A stretch of 64,000 nt of DNA from Gordonia pseudamarae (GCF_025273675.1 NZ_CP045809.1:3658001-3722000); one strand, 5' to 3'; positions 8,090 through 17,564 are shown, counted from the stretch's first letter. The notes: generated from the letters alone by a model not told the origin. A program made the numbers and translations.

Positions 8090-9973
8090 CTACTTGCCGC
8101 CGAGTTGTGCGGCGAGCGCGTCGAGGACGGCGCGGTCCTCGATGGTGGAGGGCACCGTGTACTCCTCGTTGTCGGCGATCTGGCGCATCGTCTTACGCAG
8201 TATCTTGCCCGAACGGGTCTTGGGCAGCGCCGCGACGACGGTCACGTCACGGAAGGTGGCGACGGCGCCGATCTCGTCGCGAACCAGCTTCACCAGTTCC
8301 GAACGCAACGTGTCGGGATCGATCTCGACACCCGATTTGAGCACCACGTAACCGCTGGGCCGCTGACCCTTGAGGTCGTCGTGGATGCCGATCACGGCGC
8401 ATTCGGCAACCGCCGGATGTGAGGCCACCACGGCCTCGATACCGCCGGTGGACAGGCGGTGTCCGGCGACGTTGATGACGTCGTCGGAGCGGCCGAGCAC
8501 GAACACGTAACCGTCGGCGTCGATGTAGCCGGAGTCGCCGGTCAGGTAGTAGCCGTCGAACGCCGACAGGTACGAGGAGCGGTAGCGGTCGTCGTCGCGC
8601 CACAGGCCGACAAGGGTGCCCGGCGGCAGCGGCAGTTTGATGACGATGTTGCCTTCGCTGCCGTCGGTGATCCGGGTGCCGCCGGCATCGAGGATCTCCA
8701 CCTGATAGCCGGGCACCCGGACGGTCGGCGAACCGGCCTTGAGGGGCAACGGCTCCAGGCCGCGCAGGTTGGCGGCGATCGCCCAGCCTGTTTCGGTCTG
8801 CCACCAGTGATCGACGACCGGCACCCCGAGAACCTGGGTGGCCCACTCGTAGGTGTCGGGGTCGAGGCGCTCACCGGCTGCGAACAGTGTGTGCATCGAC
8901 GAGACGTCGTACTTGGCGAGTTCTTTGGCGTCCGGGTCGGCCTTGCGGATGGCGCGGATCGCGGTGGGGGCGGTGAACAGTGCGTTCACCTTGTGGTCGG
9001 CGACAACCCGCCAGAAGGCACCCGCATCGGGGGTGCCGACGGGTTTGCCCTCGTACATGACGGTGGTGGCGCCCGACAGCAGCGGCGCGTACACGATGTA
9101 GCTGTGCCCGACGACCCAGCCGACGTCGGAGGCCGCCCAGAAGACGTCACCGGGGTTGATGCCATAGACGTTGGTCATCGACCAGGTCATCGCGACGGCG
9201 TGTCCGCCGTTGTCGCGCACCACGCCCTTGGGTTTGCCGGTGGTGCCGGAGGTGTACAGCACGTACAGCGGGTCGGTGGCGGCCACGGTGACCGCGTCGG
9301 CGGGTGCGACGCCGGTGATCTCGGTGTCCCAGTCGAGCCAGCCGTCGTGGTCGGCTGCCGAACCGGCCACCTGCGTGCGGTCCTTGACGATGACGGTGGT
9401 GGGCGGAAACTCGGACAACTCAAGTGCTTTGGCCACCATCGGCAGGTATTCGATGGTGCGTCCGGGTTCGATACCGCCCGATGCGGCAACAAGGGCGACC
9501 GGCTGGGCGTCATCGATGCGGGTGGCCAGTTCGGGGGCGGCGAATCCGCCGAACACCACGGAGTGGACGGCACCGATACGCGCGCACGCCAGCATTGCGA
9601 TCGCGGCCTCGGGGATCATCGGCATGTAGATGATGACCCGGTCACCCTTGGCGACGCCCTGCGCGGCAAGCACACCCGCAAATCTGGACACTTCGTCGAG
9701 CAGTTGCGCGTACGTGTAGGTGCGTACCTCCCCCACCATCGCCGAATCCCAGATGAGCGCGGCCTGATCGGCCCGGCCCGCGGCGACGTGCCGGTCGAGG
9801 GCGTTGACCGAGGTGTTCAGTTCGGCGCCGGGGAACCAGCGGTACAGCGGGGCCGCCGACTCGTCGAGCGCCGTGCCGGGCGGGGTCACCCAGTCGACGG
9901 CCCGTGCCGCGTCGAGCCAGAAGGATTCCCGGTCGCTGATACTGCGGTCGAATGCGTCGGCGTACTTACCCAT
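8090..9973 (-). CDS. prpE: Propionyl-CoA (or acetyl-CoA) synthetase, AMP-forming
   Basis: 627 residues from ATG 9973, preceded by a strong AGAAGGAGGAACC. It opens with a short ACAS N-terminal domain (YADAFDRSISDRESFW), then the AMP-binding core with the P-loop YTSGTTGKPKGVV (about residues 245-257), the acyl-pocket block DHWWQTETGWA, and the adenylation motif YYLTGDSGYIDADGY. The C-terminal lid ends in PKTRSGKILRK, whose last lysine is the known acetylation switch in this family. Length and the WWQTETGW context match PrpE better than Acs, which is about 20-30 residues longer. It activates short-chain acids to acyl-CoA, which fits neighbouring beta-oxidation genes. Acetate as main substrate cannot be excluded. 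Confidence 0.78.
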   Translation of the reverse strand: MGKYADAFDRSISDRESFWLDAARAVDWVTPPGTALDESAAPLYRWFPGAELNTSVNALDRHVAAGRADQAALIWDSAMVGEVRTYTYAQLLDEVSRFAGVLAAQGVAKGDRVIIYMPMIPEAAIAMLACARIGAVHSVVFGGFAAPELATRIDDAQPVALVAASGGIEPGRTIEYLPMVAKALELSEFPPTTVIVKDRTQVAGSAADHDGWLDWDTEITGVAPADAVTVAATDPLYVLYTSGTTGKPKGVVRDNGGHAVAMTWSMTNVYGINPGDVFWAASDVGWVVGHSYIVYAPLLSGATTVMYEGKPVGTPDAGAFWRVVADHKVNALFTAPTAIRAIRKADPDAKELAKYDVSSMHTLFAAGERLDPDTYEWATQVLGVPVVDHWWQTETGWAIAANLRGLEPLPLKAGSPTVRVPGYQVEILDAGGTRITDGSEGNIVIKLPLPPGTLVGLWRDDDRYRSSYLSAFDGYYLTGDSGYIDADGYVFVLGRSDDVINVAGHRLSTGGIEAVVASHPAVAECAVIGIHDDLKGQRPSGYVVLKSGVEIDPDTLRSELVKLVRDEIGAVATFRDVTVVAALPKTRSGKILRKTMRQIADNEEYTVPSTIEDRAVLDALAAQLGGK

Positions 9974-10288
9974 CTGGTTCCTCCTTCTCGTCACGACCAC
10001 CATGTCGCGACCTACGTCACACTTTCCCCCAAACTGTATAGGCAGCCACATTGCCGAGGCGATGCATCGGCAAGGCTGCGCCGATCGGTCGGCCGGACGC
10101 GACAAACGGTAGGTGCCACCTCACCCCGGTGACGCCATCTGCCATCCTCCGTCCACCACGGAGTATCGGACGCCGGGACGCGGGTGCCGCCGATCGTGCA
10201 GGCGTACGTCGCGCAGGTACTCGTCGCCTGATCTGGGTGGATCAGGCTGGGAAAATCGGCGGCCGGGGACGTCGGCTACTGGGTGAAA
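9974..10288. other. Intergenic region upstream of prpE
   Basis: 315 bases between the prpE start and the 3' end of a minus-strand membrane gene. It should hold the prpE promoter; TATACA near 10037-10042 (minus strand) could be a -10 element but I could not place a matching -35. No convincing gene, hairpin terminator or RNA was seen. Confidence 0.35.
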
Positions 10289-11644
10289 TCACCGAGTCCG
10301 TGGGACAAGGCCGACGATTTCATCGTGGCTGATGGCCGTGGCTTCGAAGTGCCTGCACCACACCACGAACGCCCCAGGCACCGAGTAGAGCCGAGTTTCG
10401 CCATCAGGCGCACACGGGTTGGTGTGTGCGCCGACAACGTTACCGGCGACCGGATCGACTTCGTACAGGTTCGCAGGCGAGGCGACAACCACAACATGAC
10501 CGCCGATACGTTCGAGGTTGGGGCGGGCGAACCCGGCGTCGACAACCTGTATCTCCGTGCGCTTCGGCTTCTCCTCAAGGTCAGCCCGATAATCGAGGCG
10601 AATAACTCGGGGCCCCTTGAGAGATTGTCTCGCGGTGACAGTCCCACCGTCCCCGAACCTCAGGTCACGAAGTTCCTCTCGGAACCCCTTCAGCGCCGAA
10701 GGACCATTCGAATCATCGTTCACATGTTCAGTTTTCACGATTCTCCCGGTGATCTCGTCGAGCGAGAACAAGACTGCGCCTACCCGGATCCGCAGTACAT
10801 CGGTACCCGCAACCTTTCCCTGCGAAATATCCGAGAGGTCCAGGTCCTTGACTCCGATCTGCGAGAAGTCCGCCTGCCACCGCACCTTTCCGCTGCGACC
10901 GCCGTAGGCGATCAGCCGGGAACCGGTCTTGATCACAAAACCAGCGCCGGCCTTCAGTAGCGCATCGGGCGATTCGGCGAGCCGAGTGCGATAGGCGACG
11001 GCGCCGACAGAGACCGGCAGATCCGGCACGAGAACCTGTTCGGCCACCGCCGGCGACCAGGCGCCGTAAGCGGAATAGAACTGCCTGGCCGTACCGGCGA
11101 CCGTCACCGAACACACCACGGCCACAACAAGCCCTGCGGCAAGATCGCGCCGGCCACGATCACGGCGAACCTCGGGGGTCGCCGCAGCCGTCACCAGCGC
11201 GGCGATTCCCCCGCAGGCACCGGCCATCGCCGCGAGAACGGTCGCTCCGGCCCCGTCGACCGCCCTGAGGATGTCAGGCGGGGCCGACACCCGACGAGCA
11301 GCCATCACACCCAGCCACAGGCAGGCTGCCCCGAGCATCAGATAGCCACGCCGGGTGCCTGTACTCAGGATGGCGAAGCCCGGAACGGACGTGCGCTGAC
11401 GGATGCGCCACGCGTGAACGGACACGGTCATTCCGGCGACGACCGCGAACGCCGCGGATGCGATTCCCACCCCGACGCCGACACTGGCGAGGTCGGCCGA
11501 CAAGGCAATCGACAAGCCGCCGAGAATGGCCGCAGCAGCACCGAAACCTATTGCTGCACCGATAAGTTCACCTGGAATTGCCGACCGGCTTCCTGCTGGC
11601 ACTCCGGGCCTCGTCGCTCCCTGGCCGTCCACGTCACCCGACAT
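10289..11644 (-). CDS. Membrane protein with C-terminal beta-propeller-like domain
   Basis: 451 residues from ATG 11644, whose first base is the last base of the upstream gene's TGA (TGATG), so it is translationally coupled. About five hydrophobic segments occupy residues 25-225, for example IPGELIGAAIGFGAAAAIL, LMLGAACLWLGVMAA and LAAGLVVAVVCSVTVAG. The rest is predicted extracytoplasmic and contains PQQ-type beta-propeller-like repeats such as LIAYGGRSGKVRWQADF and LYEVDPVAGNVVG. I recognise no enzyme motif. The same 5-TM plus propeller plan in the adjacent gene suggests tandem duplication and a complex at the cell surface. Function unknown. Confidence 0.7.
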   Translation of the reverse strand: MSGDVDGQGATRPGVPAGSRSAIPGELIGAAIGFGAAAAILGGLSIALSADLASVGVGVGIASAAFAVVAGMTVSVHAWRIRQRTSVPGFAILSTGTRRGYLMLGAACLWLGVMAARRVSAPPDILRAVDGAGATVLAAMAGACGGIAALVTAAATPEVRRDRGRRDLAAGLVVAVVCSVTVAGTARQFYSAYGAWSPAVAEQVLVPDLPVSVGAVAYRTRLAESPDALLKAGAGFVIKTGSRLIAYGGRSGKVRWQADFSQIGVKDLDLSDISQGKVAGTDVLRIRVGAVLFSLDEITGRIVKTEHVNDDSNGPSALKGFREELRDLRFGDGGTVTARQSLKGPRVIRLDYRADLEEKPKRTEIQVVDAGFARPNLERIGGHVVVVASPANLYEVDPVAGNVVGAHTNPCAPDGETRLYSVPGAFVVWCRHFEATAISHDEIVGLVPRTR

Positions 11645-13497
11645 CACCGCCCCCTCGGCAGGATCACGGCGCGACCACTGTCGGTGATAAAGAGATACCC
11701 GGCCTGCACGAGTGTCCCGCTGTCGCTCGCCGTGTCGTGCGCCGCAAACATCGTGGCCGTGCCCGTTGCCCTGTGCATCACCACCACCTCGGACCCACCG
11801 GTCCGCCATACGATCTGGTCACGCAAAGACACCACTGTTCCCGTGCTCGGCCTGCCGTGTACGCCGGCAATTCCCCTGACACGTACCGATGTTCCGCCGG
11901 CACGTGCCACCCGCACATTGTTTTCCCGGTCGGAGACAATGCAGTCGCCGCCGTCGTTGCAGGCCACAAACTCGCCCGCCGACACCGACAGCACCGTCCT
12001 TCCCGTCCGCATGTCGACCAGATCGTTGGGGAAGTCGTACCAGGAAAACTGAACATCCCCGGTTGCCTGATCCTGCGGAATCCGGGCGACGCACATATAG
12101 GGCGCGCAGTTCCTACCGGGTTCACGCCGGTTGTCGAACATCGACCATTCCCCGATGTACCGGCCGTCGCGCGTATCGAGGGCGCGATCGGTCTTGACTC
12201 CGCCGGGGCAACTCACGCCCACGTTGATCCACGTCCGCTCATCCTCGATCGAGTGTGCCGAGCAGTCCGGCCCGACGTCGTGTTGCCAGAGGTCGGCGCC
12301 GGTGTCCGGCGACCAAGCCGTCACCGCACGTCCGAGGGGTTCGATATCGACCAAGCTTGACGCGGTCGTCATCTCGGAGGTCGGCGGCGGAAGCGGGCCG
12401 GGCGTCCTCGTAGAGAGGGTGCGGAGATCGCCGATCAGTTCTCCTGGCCGTGACCAACGGATTCTGCCCGCAGTGGGATCGATCCCGTAGGTGAGCGATC
12501 CCTCTTCGGTCGTCACTGTGGCCACGATCACCGTGTGGGCGGGAACGACGACAACTCGGGACAGCCAGCCGTGTGAGGGCAGCCGCATCCACCATCGAGG
12601 TGTGAGGTCGTCGCCGTTGGTGAATCTGATGCTGTACGAGGATTCGGCCCATTCGTGGGCACCGACGGCGAAGCGATAGTCGGTGTTGTGGCCAGGGGTC
12701 CCATCTCTGCGGCCGAGCGAGACGAATCCCGGACCGACCGCGGCTATCGGCCACAGCCACGTCGGATTCTCGAGGTTGGCGGGCCGGGTGGTCACCGAAT
12801 CGGGCAGGCCGAGCCGCACGTCGTGCATGTCGGCCGTGACGATCACCGGCGACACATCGGGTTTGTCGTCCGGCCAGGCGATCAGCGTCGCGCCGCCGGC
12901 GACGAGTGTCACCGCACATGCCGCAGCCAAGAGATTTCGGACCCCGCGCCTGTTATCTGACAATGATTGTGTACCAATAATAATCGCACCGAATCCGGCG
13001 ACCGCCGATATGTAGGTCCACAGCAACAGAGATGGGCGCGGCCAGCTACCGGCGGCAAATATCAGATCGCGAGCATCCGATACGCCCACGACGAGGCCCA
13101 CCGCACCGACAAAGATCAGCCCGGCCACCACCGCTACCGTCACCACCTGCCGCGAAGCGGAACCTCGGATCAGAGCAATACCCGCGATGAGGCACACGGC
13201 AACCGTCGCCATTGCCACGATCGCATTCGCCGGAAGCCACAGTTGATCGAACCTCAATCGATCATCCGGCTGCACACCACCGCGCACCGCACCTGTGCGA
13301 ACAATGCAGACGAACGCCGACATCCCAGCGGCACATACCATTCCGATCCCCGCGAAGAGTGCCGCCGACCGCATCGACCAAGGCGTCCGGACCGATTGCA
13401 CCGGAACACTTCTCGCTACTCCAAGGGCATCGATCTGCGCCTGCCGCATCATCGATCCGCGGCCGCTGTCCGCGCCGCAACCCGGTACATCCCCCAC
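11644..13497 (-). CDS. Membrane protein with extracytoplasmic beta-propeller-like domain
   Basis: 617 residues from a GTG at 13497, with GGGAGG about 10 bases upstream; ATG at 13452 or 13449 is an alternative with a weaker site. Five hydrophobic segments lie in residues 45-215, for example LFAGIGMVCAAGMSAFVCIV and LLLWTYISAVAGFGAIIIG. The following 400 residues hold propeller-type repeats (GIDPTAGRIRWSRP, WSPDTGADLWQHD, ALDTRDGRYIGEW). Cysteines in loops (GPDCS, GVSCPGG, CAPYMC, CNDGGDC) suggest disulfides outside the membrane. It is the first gene of a two-gene unit and the larger relative of the downstream protein. No catalytic motif is apparent; a ligand- or partner-binding surface role is inferred. 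Confidence 0.7.
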   Translation of the reverse strand: MGDVPGCGADSGRGSMMRQAQIDALGVARSVPVQSVRTPWSMRSAALFAGIGMVCAAGMSAFVCIVRTGAVRGGVQPDDRLRFDQLWLPANAIVAMATVAVCLIAGIALIRGSASRQVVTVAVVAGLIFVGAVGLVVGVSDARDLIFAAGSWPRPSLLLWTYISAVAGFGAIIIGTQSLSDNRRGVRNLLAAACAVTLVAGGATLIAWPDDKPDVSPVIVTADMHDVRLGLPDSVTTRPANLENPTWLWPIAAVGPGFVSLGRRDGTPGHNTDYRFAVGAHEWAESSYSIRFTNGDDLTPRWWMRLPSHGWLSRVVVVPAHTVIVATVTTEEGSLTYGIDPTAGRIRWSRPGELIGDLRTLSTRTPGPLPPPTSEMTTASSLVDIEPLGRAVTAWSPDTGADLWQHDVGPDCSAHSIEDERTWINVGVSCPGGVKTDRALDTRDGRYIGEWSMFDNRREPGRNCAPYMCVARIPQDQATGDVQFSWYDFPNDLVDMRTGRTVLSVSAGEFVACNDGGDCIVSDRENNVRVARAGGTSVRVRGIAGVHGRPSTGTVVSLRDQIVWRTGGSEVVVMHRATGTATMFAAHDTASDSGTLVQAGYLFITDSGRAVILPRGR

Positions 13498-13748
13498 TGC
13501 CGGTTCCCTCCCTCGCGGTATTCACCGCTCCCCGGTCGACAACACTAGGCGATCGGTCCGCCGCAGTCAGCTCCGTTGTCCACAGGTCCGTACATCGCCG
13601 CCACAGTGCTTCGTCGGCCTCACCATCAGACCCCGGCCAACCACGGGGCATCCACGCGCGGCACAAGCTACCAGCGAGTAACATGGCCGGTGCTGAGCGC
13701 GGGACTCCCCTGCTCACTTCGAAGAACTCAAAGATTGAGGAGAGTCTG

Positions 13749-14957
13749 TTGACACGCCCCTTGCGCGAGGTCGTCTTCGTCGACGGCGTTCGCACACCTT
13801 TCGGTAAAGGCAAAGGCCAGTACGCCGAAACCCGCGCCGACGACCTGGTCGTCAAGCTGATCCGTGAACTCGTCCGCCGGCACCCCGAACTCCCGCCGGA
13901 GCGGATCGACGAGGTCGCCATCGCGGCCACCACCCAGACCGGCGATCAGGGCCTGACCATCGGCCGCACCGCCGCCATTCTGGCCGGCCTGCCCGAGTCC
14001 GTCCCCGGCTACGCCATCGACCGCATGTGCGCGGGCGCGATGACCGCGGTCACCACCACCGCCGGGTCGATCGCCTTCGGCGCCTACGACGTCGCCATCG
14101 CCGGCGGTGTCGAGCACATGGGCCGCCACCCGATGGGTGAGGGCGTCGACCCTAACCCGCGGATCGTGTCCGAACGTCTCGTCGACCCGTCGGCGCTGGT
14201 CATGGGCAACACTGCCGAAAATGTGCACGATCGCTACCCGGCCATCACCAAGGACCGCACCGACGCCTACGCGGTGCGCTCGCAGGATCTGGCCGCGCAG
14301 GCATACGCCGACGGCAAGATCCAACCCGACCTGGTACCCGTGGCCACCCGCTCGGCCGAGCTCGGTTTCGGCCTGGCCACCACCGACGAACCGATGCGCC
14401 CCGGCACCACCGTGGACGACCTCGGCAAGCTCAAGACGCCGTTCCGCCCGCACGGCCGAGTCACCGCCGGCAACGCCGCGGGCATCAACGACGGTGCCAC
14501 AGCCTCGCTGCTCGCCTCGGAGGAGACCGCCAAGGAACTGGGTCTGCCCATCAAGATGCGGTTGGTCACCTACGCATTCGCGGGCGTGGCACCCGAGGTG
14601 ATGGCCGTCGGCCCCATTCCGTCCACCGACAAGGCGCTGGCCAAGGCCGGACTGACCATCGAGGACATCGACGCCTTCGAGATCAACGAGGCGTTCGCCG
14701 TGCAGGTGCTCGCCTTCCTCGATCACTACGGCATCGACCAGAACGACGACCGTGTCAACCCGTACGGCGGCGCCATCGCCTTCGGCCATCCGCTCGCCTC
14801 CTCGGGCGTGCGGCTGATGATCCAGCTGGCCCGGCAATTCGAGGAGGATCCGTCGATCCGTTACGGCCTGACCACCATGTGTGTGGGCCTGGGTATGGGC
14901 GGCACCGTCATCTGGGAGAACCCGCACTGGAACGGCGAGAAGAAGGGCGCGGCCTGA
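13749..14957 (+). CDS. fadA: Acetyl-CoA C-acyltransferase (thiolase)
   Basis: 402 residues from a TTG at 13749, with GAGGAGAG at 13737-13744; this start gives the usual thiolase N-terminus (REVVFVDGVRTPFGKGKG). The acyl-accepting cysteine is in DRMCAGAMTA (about residue 90), the histidine in AFGHPLASSGVRL and the second cysteine in TTMCVGLGMGGTV near the C-terminus, so all three catalytic residues are present. It carries out the last step of beta-oxidation, cleaving 3-ketoacyl-CoA to acetyl-CoA and a shortened acyl-CoA. The next gene, fadB, starts 2 bases after its stop, matching the fadA-fadB trifunctional operon of Mycobacteriales. Confidence 0.9.
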   Translation: MTRPLREVVFVDGVRTPFGKGKGQYAETRADDLVVKLIRELVRRHPELPPERIDEVAIAATTQTGDQGLTIGRTAAILAGLPESVPGYAIDRMCAGAMTAVTTTAGSIAFGAYDVAIAGGVEHMGRHPMGEGVDPNPRIVSERLVDPSALVMGNTAENVHDRYPAITKDRTDAYAVRSQDLAAQAYADGKIQPDLVPVATRSAELGFGLATTDEPMRPGTTVDDLGKLKTPFRPHGRVTAGNAAGINDGATASLLASEETAKELGLPIKMRLVTYAFAGVAPEVMAVGPIPSTDKALAKAGLTIEDIDAFEINEAFAVQVLAFLDHYGIDQNDDRVNPYGGAIAFGHPLASSGVRLMIQLARQFEEDPSIRYGLTTMCVGLGMGGTVIWENPHWNGEKKGAA

Positions 14958-14959
14958 TC

Positions 14960-17074
14960 ATGAGCACCCCCATCGAAACCCTGCTCGCCGACGTGGCGAA
15001 GCTCTACAGCGACGACGAGGTGGTGACCACCGCGCATCTGCGCAAGGTCACCCTGGCCTCAGGCAAGGTACTGGGCCTGGTCACCCTCGACAACGGGCTC
15101 GACCACACCCGCCCCAACACGTTCGGACCCAAGTCGCTGGTGTCGCTGAACACCGCCTACGACGCCGCCCTCGCCGACGACGACATCGACGCGATCGCGG
15201 TCACCGGCAAGCAGTTCATCCTGGCCGCCGGCGCCGACCTGACCTCGTTGCAGGCCGGTGGCCCCGACGGCATCCGCACGATCGCCGAACTCGGTCACGC
15301 CGTGTTCCGTAAGATCAGCGGCGGCGCCGGGAGCGCAGCGAGCGGGCCGAATCAGCGCCGTAAGCCGTCGTTCGGGTTCATCAACGGTCTGGCGCTCGGC
15401 GGCGGCCTGGAGGTGGCGCTGCACGCCGACTACCGCACCGTCATCGACTCGGTCCCGGCCGTGGGCCTGCCCGAGGTGATGCTGGGCCTGATCCCCGGCT
15501 GGGGCGGCGGCTACCTGCTGCCCAACCTGATCGGTCCGGAGAACGCCGCCAAGGTGTTCATCGAGAATCCGCTCAACAACGGCAGGGTGCTCAAGGGCCT
15601 GCAGGTGCGCGACCTGGGTATCGCCGACGTCGCGTTCAACGGCGCCGACTTCCTCGAGCAGTCGCTGGTGTGGGCCGACAAGGTGCTCACCGGTGAGATC
15701 GTGGTGTCCCGGCCGGAGATCGACCGCGGCCAGGCCTGGGACGACGCCGTCGCCAAGGCCGCGGCCTTCGTCGCGGGCAAGACCAGTGGCACCTCCCCCG
15801 CCGCCGCCAAGGCCATCGAGCTGCTCACGCTGGCCAAGACCGCCACCGCCGACGACGGTTTCGCCGCCGAGGACGACGCGCTGGTCGCGATGTCGCGGAC
15901 ACCGGAGCTGGTCGCATCGCTGTACTCGTTCGAGCTGGTGCAGAAGCGGGCCAAACGCCCGGCCGGCGCACCCGACAAGAATCTGGCACAGAAGGTCACC
16001 AAGGTCGGCATCATCGGCGCCGGATTGATGGCCTCGCAGTTCGCGTTGCTGTTCGTCTCGAAGCTCAAAGTTCCTGTGGTGCTGGTGGATTTGGACCAGG
16101 ACCGCGCCGACAAGGGTGTGGCGTATGTGCACGCCGAACTCGACAAGAAGCTCGCCGCCGGCCGGGCGACCCAGGATGCCACCAATCGCCTCAAGGCACT
16201 GGTGACCGGAGAGGTCGACTACCAGAAGGCATTCGGCGACGCCGACTTCATCATCGAAGCGGTTTTCGAGGAAATGGGCGTCAAGCAGACCGTTTTCCAC
16301 AATGCCGAGCTGGTGGCCCCCGAAACAGCGGTCTTCGCCACCAACACCTCGTCGTTGTCGATCACCGAAATGGCCTCGAAACTGAAGAACCCTGAACGGG
16401 TGGTGGGTTTCCACTTCTTCAACCCGGTTGCCGTGATGCCGCTGCTGGAGGTCATCAAGGGCGAGTACACCTCTGACGCGGCGCTGGCCACCGCTTTCGC
16501 CACCGGGAAAAAGCTGGGCAAAACCACCATTCTGGTCAAGGATTCGCCGTCGTTCATCGTGAACCGGCTGCTCGGCCGGTTCATGGGAGAGGTCGCCCGC
16601 ATCGCCGATGAGGGAACCCCGGTCGCCGTCGTGGATTCGGCATTCGCCGGTGTCGCACCCATGCCGCCGTATGTGTTGATCGCACTTGTCGGCCCGGCTA
16701 TCGCCTACCACAACAACGAAACGCTGACCAAGGCGTTCCCCGACCGGTTCTACCTGTCGGAGAATCTGCACAAGGTGGTTGAGGCGGGCAAACGGTCGTT
16801 TTACGGCGCCGACGGAAAGCTCGACCCGGAGGTCGAGGCTCTGCTCACCGTCGGCGACAAGCAGTTGTCGCCGGAAGAGGTGCGCAGCATCACTCTCGAC
16901 GGCCTCGCCGACGAAATCCGCCGGATGCTCGACGAAGGTGTCGCATCGGCGCCCGAAGATATCGATCTGGCGATGATCACGGGCGCCGGATTCCAGTTCT
17001 GGAATGGCGGAATCACGCAACTGCTTGACCGGGAAGGGATCTCGGAAAAGGTGGCCGGACGAAAGTTCCACTGA
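14960..17074 (+). CDS. fadB: Beta-oxidation multifunctional protein (enoyl-CoA hydratase / 3-hydroxyacyl-CoA dehydrogenase)
   Basis: 704 residues, ATG 14960. The N-terminal crotonase domain (about 1-200) has the oxyanion motifs GADLTSL and NGLALGGGLEVALH. The NAD-binding dehydrogenase domain begins at KVGIIGAGLMASQFA (about 346) and includes ATNTSSLSITEMAS and GFHFFNPVAVMPLLEVI; the C-terminal dehydrogenase domains follow. It should convert enoyl-CoA to 3-ketoacyl-CoA for FadA. An oddity is a Gly/Ala/Ser insertion (about residues 120-133, GGAGSAASGPNQRR) just before the crotonase oxyanion loop. It is encoded by a repeat-like GAGCGCAGCGAGCGGG sequence and is absent from typical FadB proteins. 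A strong hairpin terminator follows 18 bases after the stop. Confidence 0.92.
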   Translation: MSTPIETLLADVAKLYSDDEVVTTAHLRKVTLASGKVLGLVTLDNGLDHTRPNTFGPKSLVSLNTAYDAALADDDIDAIAVTGKQFILAAGADLTSLQAGGPDGIRTIAELGHAVFRKISGGAGSAASGPNQRRKPSFGFINGLALGGGLEVALHADYRTVIDSVPAVGLPEVMLGLIPGWGGGYLLPNLIGPENAAKVFIENPLNNGRVLKGLQVRDLGIADVAFNGADFLEQSLVWADKVLTGEIVVSRPEIDRGQAWDDAVAKAAAFVAGKTSGTSPAAAKAIELLTLAKTATADDGFAAEDDALVAMSRTPELVASLYSFELVQKRAKRPAGAPDKNLAQKVTKVGIIGAGLMASQFALLFVSKLKVPVVLVDLDQDRADKGVAYVHAELDKKLAAGRATQDATNRLKALVTGEVDYQKAFGDADFIIEAVFEEMGVKQTVFHNAELVAPETAVFATNTSSLSITEMASKLKNPERVVGFHFFNPVAVMPLLEVIKGEYTSDAALATAFATGKKLGKTTILVKDSPSFIVNRLLGRFMGEVARIADEGTPVAVVDSAFAGVAPMPPYVLIALVGPAIAYHNNETLTKAFPDRFYLSENLHKVVEAGKRSFYGADGKLDPEVEALLTVGDKQLSPEEVRSITLDGLADEIRRMLDEGVASAPEDIDLAMITGAGFQFWNGGITQLLDREGISEKVAGRKFH

Positions 17075-17092
17075 TCCGGTCGTCACAAGCCG

Positions 17093-17129
17093 ATAGCCCC
17101 GGCCACCGTCATCGGTGAGCCGGGGCTAT
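17093..17129 (+). terminator. Intrinsic terminator of the fadA-fadB operon
   Basis: Perfect 11-bp stem ATAGCCCCGGC (17093-17103) / GCCGGGGCTAT (17119-17129) with a 15-base loop that can pair further (ACCG/CGGT), followed by TTTCATT. It lies 18 bases after the fadB stop. Confidence 0.88.
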
Positions 17130-17189
17130 TTCATTCGCAAACACGGCCAGTTCTCGCACAATGTGCCGATGTTCGGTTACCGTGTACGC

Positions 17190-17564
17190 ATGGCGAAGAT
17201 TCAAACTGTCACCTTTGTTGACGACCTCGACGGCAAGGAGCTCGACCCGGACGATCAGCACACGATTTCGTGGACGTGGCTGGGCGTCGAATATCAACTG
17301 GACGTTTCCGGTGCCAACCTCGACAAGATCGAGAACGGTAAGGTTACCGTTGCCAAGCTGCTGGACTCCTCCACCCGCGTCGGTGGCCGTAAGCGTTCAA
17401 CCTTCGGTCGTCCGGCGGCCCCGGCACCGAGCAGCACAGCAGCCCGCGGCGGAAGTTCCAACACCTCCGAAATCCGCGAATGGGCGGTGGAGAACGGATT
17501 CAGCGTCTCACCTCGCGGCCGCATCGCCCGCGAGGTGATCGAGGCGTACGAAGCAGCTCACTGA
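17190..17564 (+). CDS. Lsr2-like nucleoid-associated protein
   Basis: 124 residues from ATG 17190 (MAKIQTVTFVDDLDGKEL). The N-terminal dimerisation half matches Lsr2 (VTFVDDLDG, then VEYQLDVSGANLDKI, LLDSSTRVGGRKR). The C-terminal DNA-binding domain SEIREWAVENGFSVSPRGR has the RGR loop that inserts into the minor groove of AT-rich DNA. The Ser/Ala/Pro linker (APAPSSTAARGGSS) is typical. Lsr2 proteins silence AT-rich, often horizontally acquired genes, as H-NS does. The N-terminal half is rather divergent from canonical M. tuberculosis Lsr2, so this may be a paralogue and the main lsr2 may lie elsewhere; I therefore give no symbol. Confidence 0.88.
   Translation: MAKIQTVTFVDDLDGKELDPDDQHTISWTWLGVEYQLDVSGANLDKIENGKVTVAKLLDSSTRVGGRKRSTFGRPAAPAPSSTAARGGSSNTSEIREWAVENGFSVSPRGRIAREVIEAYEAAH

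Noticed and set aside
8459..10132. Long plus-strand open frame opposite prpE
   Set aside because: Antisense to a clear acyl-CoA synthetase; no start region and biased low-complexity residues.
15059..17086. Long minus-strand open frame opposite fadB
   Set aside because: Antisense to a gene with complete crotonase and dehydrogenase motifs.
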